Origin: Fragilaria crotonensis
Taxonomy: Eukaryota; Bacillariophyta; Fragilariophyceae; Fragilariales; Fragilariaceae
Reading direction: 5' to 3'
Assembly: GCA_022925895.1 (NCBI GenBank)
Contig: JAKSYS010000297.1
Location: 10,001 to 70,370 of the forward strand
Length of the DNA: 60,370 bases
The translations under genes were made by a program, and so were the position numbers. The notes beneath the pieces are model-generated. The model did no database searches and was not told where the DNA came from. It saw only the letters and a program-made list of their open reading frames with translations. Shown here piece after piece: positions 56,483 through 60,370 of the stretch. The first letter of the stretch is position 1, and each line of letters starts with the position of its first letter.

Positions 56483-57165
56483 GTTATCTCGAAGACTATC
56501 AGCGTATTGGATTCTGAAGAGTTTGTTCCGTCGTCCATGTTCGTGGGTTCAATCCAACCGCCTGTTGGGGCGCAGGCATGGAGTCGTTTCACGCCTTCGG
56601 CTGTGCTCGGAGTAGATCATACACTGTGGGATGTTGGGCTAGTACTACAGTACTGTAGAGGTCGCAGAATTTATCGATGCCGATGGTCCAATGGACCATC
56701 GTACTATACTGTACACTGTACCGCTAGTAGGACTACCGCTAGTAATCCAGTATAAATGTTTGAAAGAGGTTTTTCATAATAATCGATTATTTTTAATTAA
56801 TATTCATCCTCGTATTTGCCATAATTCTATTGTCGTAACGTCATGTATTAATCGTGAATTACCTGACGAAGACACGCCACGCTTTCAAAACAACAAATTA
56901 GTGGAGTGCTCTGAGTGTATTACATATTCATACCAGGTACTGTACGATACCAGGTTCACGTGCGTACAGAATACAGCCGAAGCCGCGAACTGAAATGAAG
57001 CAAAAAGAATTTGAAGGCAAGATTTTAGATATCGGCTTCAGAGTTCAGATTCACCCAGATCATTCTCGATTCTCGACACGTCTCAATTTTCATCTGAGCA
57101 GCAGAAAAGAACATAAAAAAAACCAACTAACCAAACAAGTGGTGTCGTATACATGGAACGCGACG
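56483..57165. promoter_or_regulatory. Divergent spacer, FKBP 1 / Deg protease
   Basis: No gene. A short GGGTTCAATCC near 56547 looks like a tRNA B box but has no matching acceptor stem. Confidence 0.3.
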
Positions 57166-58446
57166 ATGATTTATCGCCTCTTCTTCCATGTTTTCATCCT
57201 AGCCAATGGCATTTCTGCCTTTGCATCATCGTCATCTTTCAGCTCTCTGTCAGTCTCGGAGCTCAAACGGCTCCTTTCCGAGAGAGGAGTCGACTTTCGC
57301 GATTGCCTCGAGAAACGCGACCTTGTTGAGCGCTTGGAATCCGCCAAGCACTTGGGAACGACAACTCCGAAGGCCCAATTGTCGAACGAAGAAACGAGAC
57401 TCATCAGCACCTTCCAACGAGTCTCGCCGGCAGTAGCCTTTATCACAACAACGGTACGCGCCAAGCAGCGATTTTCGTTGCAAGAAATGGAGTTTCCCAT
57501 GGGGACCGGATCGGGGTTTCTGTGGGACAACAAGGGACATGTCGTGACCAACTACCATGTAATTGCTTCACAAGGTAATGTTCCAAAGCAGCTGAAGGTC
57601 AAGCTAGCAGGAATGGCGGAGGCATCTGAAGCGACGGTGGTGGGAGTGGAACCTGAGAAAGATCTCGCTGTGCTCCAAATTGATGTTCGTAACCTGCCGA
57701 AGCCTCTTGATGTCGGCACATCATCGGATTTGCAAGTCGGACAATCAGTGATGGCCATTGGGAATCCTTTTGGATTGGATAATACGCTGACGACAGGTGT
57801 AGTTTCCGCCACTGGCCGTGACGTCCAAGGAGTTGGAGGACGCCCCATCAAGGGATGCATTCAAACGGATGCAGCGATTAATCCTGGGAACTCTGGCGGA
57901 CCACTACTGGATTCTAACGGCAGATTGATTGGTGTCAACACAGCCATTTACACAGGTGGTACAAGCCGTGGGAATGTGGGAATTGGTTTCGCGATTCCTG
58001 TCGACACGGTTCGGAGGGTTGTCAACCAGATTATTCGGTATGGAAAAGTGGTGCGTCCGACCTTGGGAATTCAGGTTGTCGATGATAGGATTGTTCAAAG
58101 AATCAGTGAGCAATTGCGACGTAAGTTGGAAGGTGTACTGATCGCCGAAGTCCTGCCCGGTTCACCCGCAGCTTCAATTTTGCAGCCGACGACCATGAAC
58201 GGGGACGGTACAATCAATTTAGGTGATTTGATAACTCACATTGACGGAGAACCTGTCAAACAGGTCGAAGACTTGCTTTCGGAGGTGGAGAAGAAACGAG
58301 AGGGCGATTCGGTTCGATTGACTGTCATGCGTAAGGGTGTAAAGGGCGAATATGTTTCCGTGAAGTTGGCTGCGAGGGATCGCATGATGGCTTCACGAAA
58401 CGCTAGTCCCAACATTAGTCCGAAGTACACCAGTACTTGGCAGTAG
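57166..58446 (+). CDS. Plastid-targeted Deg/HtrA protease with N-terminal SAP-like motif, 426 aa
   Basis: ATG 57166 was chosen because it starts a signal peptide ending ANGISAF|ASS, an ASAFAP-type plastid site; an upstream ATG at 56995 would bury it behind 57 polar residues. Residues ~27-65 form a SAP-like helix pair (SVSELKRLLSERGVDFRDC; EKRDLVERL). Then comes a trypsin-like domain with the full triad: His in VVTNYHVI, Asp in EKDLAVLQ and Ser in NPGNSGGPLL. One PDZ domain follows (GVLIAEVLPGSPAASIL; LGDLITHIDGEPV). Deg proteases degrade damaged thylakoid or lumen proteins. The SAP-like module in front of a Deg protease is unusual. Confidence 0.92.
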   Translation: MIYRLFFHVFILANGISAFASSSSFSSLSVSELKRLLSERGVDFRDCLEKRDLVERLESAKHLGTTTPKAQLSNEETRLISTFQRVSPAVAFITTTVRAKQRFSLQEMEFPMGTGSGFLWDNKGHVVTNYHVIASQGNVPKQLKVKLAGMAEASEATVVGVEPEKDLAVLQIDVRNLPKPLDVGTSSDLQVGQSVMAIGNPFGLDNTLTTGVVSATGRDVQGVGGRPIKGCIQTDAAINPGNSGGPLLDSNGRLIGVNTAIYTGGTSRGNVGIGFAIPVDTVRRVVNQIIRYGKVVRPTLGIQVVDDRIVQRISEQLRRKLEGVLIAEVLPGSPAASILQPTTMNGDGTINLGDLITHIDGEPVKQVEDLLSEVEKKREGDSVRLTVMRKGVKGEYVSVKLAARDRMMASRNASPNISPKYTSTWQ

Positions 58447-59054
58447 AAGTTTTAAGGTATAACGTTACTAAGGGTGGCTCAACAAGCATGCCAGAAATCT
58501 AAATTTGATTATATCGAGTTAAGAAGTGAGTTCGGACTGCTTCTAATAGAGAGCTGTACAATATGAAGTCCGACCACTTAGCCGCACCGACTGATGTGTT
58601 ACAGATACAGCAAGTCCGGTTCGTTGTGGAGTACCGTACTTGTACGCCGAGTGTGCAGTACACGTAGCATCCCTGTTCCTTGTGGCATGAATTGCTGTAC
58701 CAGTACCTGTAGAGGCTGATACAAGTACTTCCAGTACATGGTACAGTAAGACTCTAAGCGTCGTACAGTCCATCGTAGAGTACAAGTACCGGTACCTGGT
58801 AGTGAGAAGTCAGTCTTGAACCCGTGTACAATTGCATCATACTGTGTACTGTGTATGACATGAAATACCAGCCCTACCGTTACGTCTATTCTACCGGTAG
58901 TCGGTGTCCGTATGATGTATGATGTCATGTGTTGTGTGAGAGAAACCGATAAACCACACAAAAACAGAGGGTCGCTGAGCACGAAGCAAGAGGAAATAGA
59001 GGAAAGCCATCAACGTGTTAAATGCCGATATAACCCCTTGCCGTCAATTCAGCG
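58447..59054. other. Intergenic
   Basis: No supported gene; GTAC-rich (GTACCGGTACC near 58787). Confidence 0.4.
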
Positions 59055-59567
59055 ATGGAGACTTTGAATACGGACAAGCCTCCTGATTTAGTGGCTAATA
59101 TAGAGGTGATGCAGATCCTGGAAGAGAAAATAGCAGCGCGGAAGGAAGCAAAGAAGGCTACCAAAGGCGGAACCACTTTGAGGCAACGCGACTGGATCGA
59201 AGAGAAAGTGTTGGAGTACCTCAAGTCGACCCCCTGTGTGCAAGCTGCGCCCGACAAGATGCCACAACTCGTGAAGCGACTGCGAGGCAGACCGAAGGAA
59301 GGATTTGGGTTGACAGACGCAGAAACTCTGCAAGTGCTGAACTTTATGCCCCGTGAGTCGGTTGAGATTCACCTCATGATTGAAGAACTCCAGGTCCGAA
59401 TGCCGGAAGAGCGACAAGAGGAGCTACTCGAGCTTGTAGCATCGTGTCTTAAAGGCCATTCGAATCATACACAGATAGATGGCGGAGACAACGATACGCT
59501 AGGAGCCGCTGACGATAACGCTGACGAACAAAACGGCAATCACATAAAAAGAGAGGATCCGATGTGA
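59055..59567 (+). CDS. RPC9: RNA polymerase III subunit RPC9 (Rpc17/CRCP), 170 aa
   Basis: Single exon. Rpb4/HRDC-like family: IEVMQILEEKIAARKEAKKA, then EEKVLEYLKSTPC, then LTDAETLQVLNFMPRESVEI and HLMIEELQVRMPEERQEELL. This follows the order in human CRCP/yeast Rpc17: the F.LL helix, the YL..TPC motif, the L...E..Q.LN.RP...VEI.L..EE segment. RPC9 forms the Pol III stalk with RPC8 and helps in initiation. An extra acidic, probably disordered tail (~30 residues) follows the family end. Convergent with FKBP 2. Confidence 0.88.
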   Translation: METLNTDKPPDLVANIEVMQILEEKIAARKEAKKATKGGTTLRQRDWIEEKVLEYLKSTPCVQAAPDKMPQLVKRLRGRPKEGFGLTDAETLQVLNFMPRESVEIHLMIEELQVRMPEERQEELLELVASCLKGHSNHTQIDGGDNDTLGAADDNADEQNGNHIKREDPM

Positions 59568-59864
59568 TTGAAGCTAGAATGCGGGTTGAAAGTTGGTAAC
59601 ACTACCAGGTAGATAACGCACGAAGATCCTTAGTCGCGTAGACGCATGATCGAATGCTAAAGTCTGCCTGCCATTTTCAATGATGTCCAACGCCTCCGTG
59701 AAATGGACTCAACTCCATCGATTCTGGCCTATTAGCTAAAGTGACCTCGACATGGTTTTTAGTGTCGTTTCACATCATAATACCACTTGCACTAGTGGGC
59801 ACAGGATTCGCTTGGTGAGCGAAAACAGTTCGTCGTTTCAATGTAGTACTACAATAGCGATTTA

Positions 59865-60329
59865 CTAATGCCCCTCGGCATATCCACCCAAGACTTCGAT
59901 CATTTCCAAAGTAAAAATAAGAACCGCACCGGGAGGAATGTCTCTCCCAGCTCCGTGATCTCCGTAAGCAAGTTCGGATGGCAAATAAAGCTCCCACGTG
60001 TCCCCCTCCTTCATGAGTTGCATCGCCTCCGTCCACCCCTTAATAACTTGATTGGGAGCAAAGTACGCTGGAGTCCCCCTCTTGAAAGAAGAATCAAAGA
60101 CTGTCCCATCAATCAAATGTCCTTCGTAATTGCATTTTGTCTGGGAATCAATTGCTGGAGTATGACCCGATTCTGAGGAAACCAAGACTTTGTAGAGGAG
60201 ACCCGACTCACGTTTGATGACACCGTCTTCTTTCTCCTTCTCAGCCAACCAATCAAGACCCTCTTGAGTAGTACCAGCAAGAGCACTGACCAACAAGAAG
60301 GCGAAGACGAAAACGACGCGAACGAACAT
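59865..60329 (-). CDS. Secretory FKBP-type peptidyl-prolyl isomerase 2, 154 aa
   Basis: Single exon, signal peptide (VVFVFAFLLVSALAG). Core: YEGHLIDGTVFDSS, PAYFAPNQVIKGWTEAM, EGDTWELYLPSELAYGDHG, IPPGAVLIFTLEMIEV. Active-site residues are present. It is a close paralog of the gene at 56027, sharing the exact segment APNQVIKGWTEAMQLMKEG, and probably arose by local duplication. Both lie on the minus strand but are separated by Deg and RPC9. Same predicted ER foldase role. Confidence 0.93.
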   Translation of the reverse strand: MFVRVVFVFAFLLVSALAGTTQEGLDWLAEKEKEDGVIKRESGLLYKVLVSSESGHTPAIDSQTKCNYEGHLIDGTVFDSSFKRGTPAYFAPNQVIKGWTEAMQLMKEGDTWELYLPSELAYGDHGAGRDIPPGAVLIFTLEMIEVLGGYAEGH

Positions 60330-60370
60330 GGTGACGATGAATTAATGCAACATGATCACGAGCATCATAC

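Noticed and set aside
56530..56580. tRNA-like B box GGGTTCAATCC
   Set aside because: No A box at the right distance and no acceptor-stem pairing could be found.
1..60370. Reassignment of UGA to sense, suggested by in-frame UGAs in two retroelements
   Set aside because: Host genes in the window end with UGA (for example 20797-21641, 22228-23068, 52726-55879), and UGA does not interrupt any reconstructed host gene.

Overview
The window looks like nuclear DNA of a diatom, probably a pennate one. Many genes carry short GT-AG introns (about 50-140 nt). Several N-termini are a signal peptide followed by an A/H-F motif at the predicted cleavage site (ISAF|AS, CHAF|QS, VVAF|SS, ASCF|LP), which is the signature of bipartite targeting to a diatom complex plastid. 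Decayed mobile elements of types common in diatoms lie between the genes. There are no bacterial operons, CRISPR arrays or rRNA genes. I cannot name the species.

Layout. 1-6.2 kb is repeat-rich: an edge-truncated retrotransposon Gag-like frame with an internal UGA, a 170-bp tandem repeat, a composite minisatellite and a frameshifted DDE transposase. 7-13.2 kb holds three genes: an unrecognised protein, a predicted plastid TPR-like/SAP protein, and mRNA cap guanine-N7 methyltransferase. The first two are divergent, and their shared spacer carries three perfect TGACGTCA sites. 13.2-19 kb is gene-poor, with a broken Cys-rich gene and a 567-bp hAT-type MITE that has a perfect 8-bp target duplication. 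19.2-34.8 kb is a gene cluster: a tandem pair of small plastid-type membrane proteins, a two-exon membrane protein, a GRIP-domain golgin, a 2OG-Fe(II) oxygenase, a tandem pair of Golgi-type sulfotransferases, a DUF4239-like membrane protein, a possible 47-aa protein and a disordered acidic/proline-rich protein. 36.2-43.9 kb is one nearly full-length DIRS-like (tyrosine-recombinase) retroelement on the minus strand: Gag, RT/RNase H, YR. 44.5-60.3 kb is gene-dense: CENP-X, ERV46/ERGIC3, a fused double phosphoglycerate mutase, a Cys-rich membrane protein, an alpha/beta hydrolase, two secretory FKBPs, a plastid Deg/HtrA protease and RNA polymerase III subunit RPC9.

Functional themes. Secretory/Golgi functions recur (golgin, ERV46, sulfotransferases, FKBPs), as do plastid-targeted proteins (Deg, PGM fusion, TPR-SAP protein, tandem pair). 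RPC9, cap methyltransferase and CENP-X are nuclear housekeeping genes. I see no single pathway operon. The most unusual items are the PGM fusion whose second domain has lost a catalytic histidine, the DIRS-like element whose gag and pol share one frame split by UGA, the mosaic sulfotransferase pair, the CRE-rich divergent promoter and the nested minisatellite.
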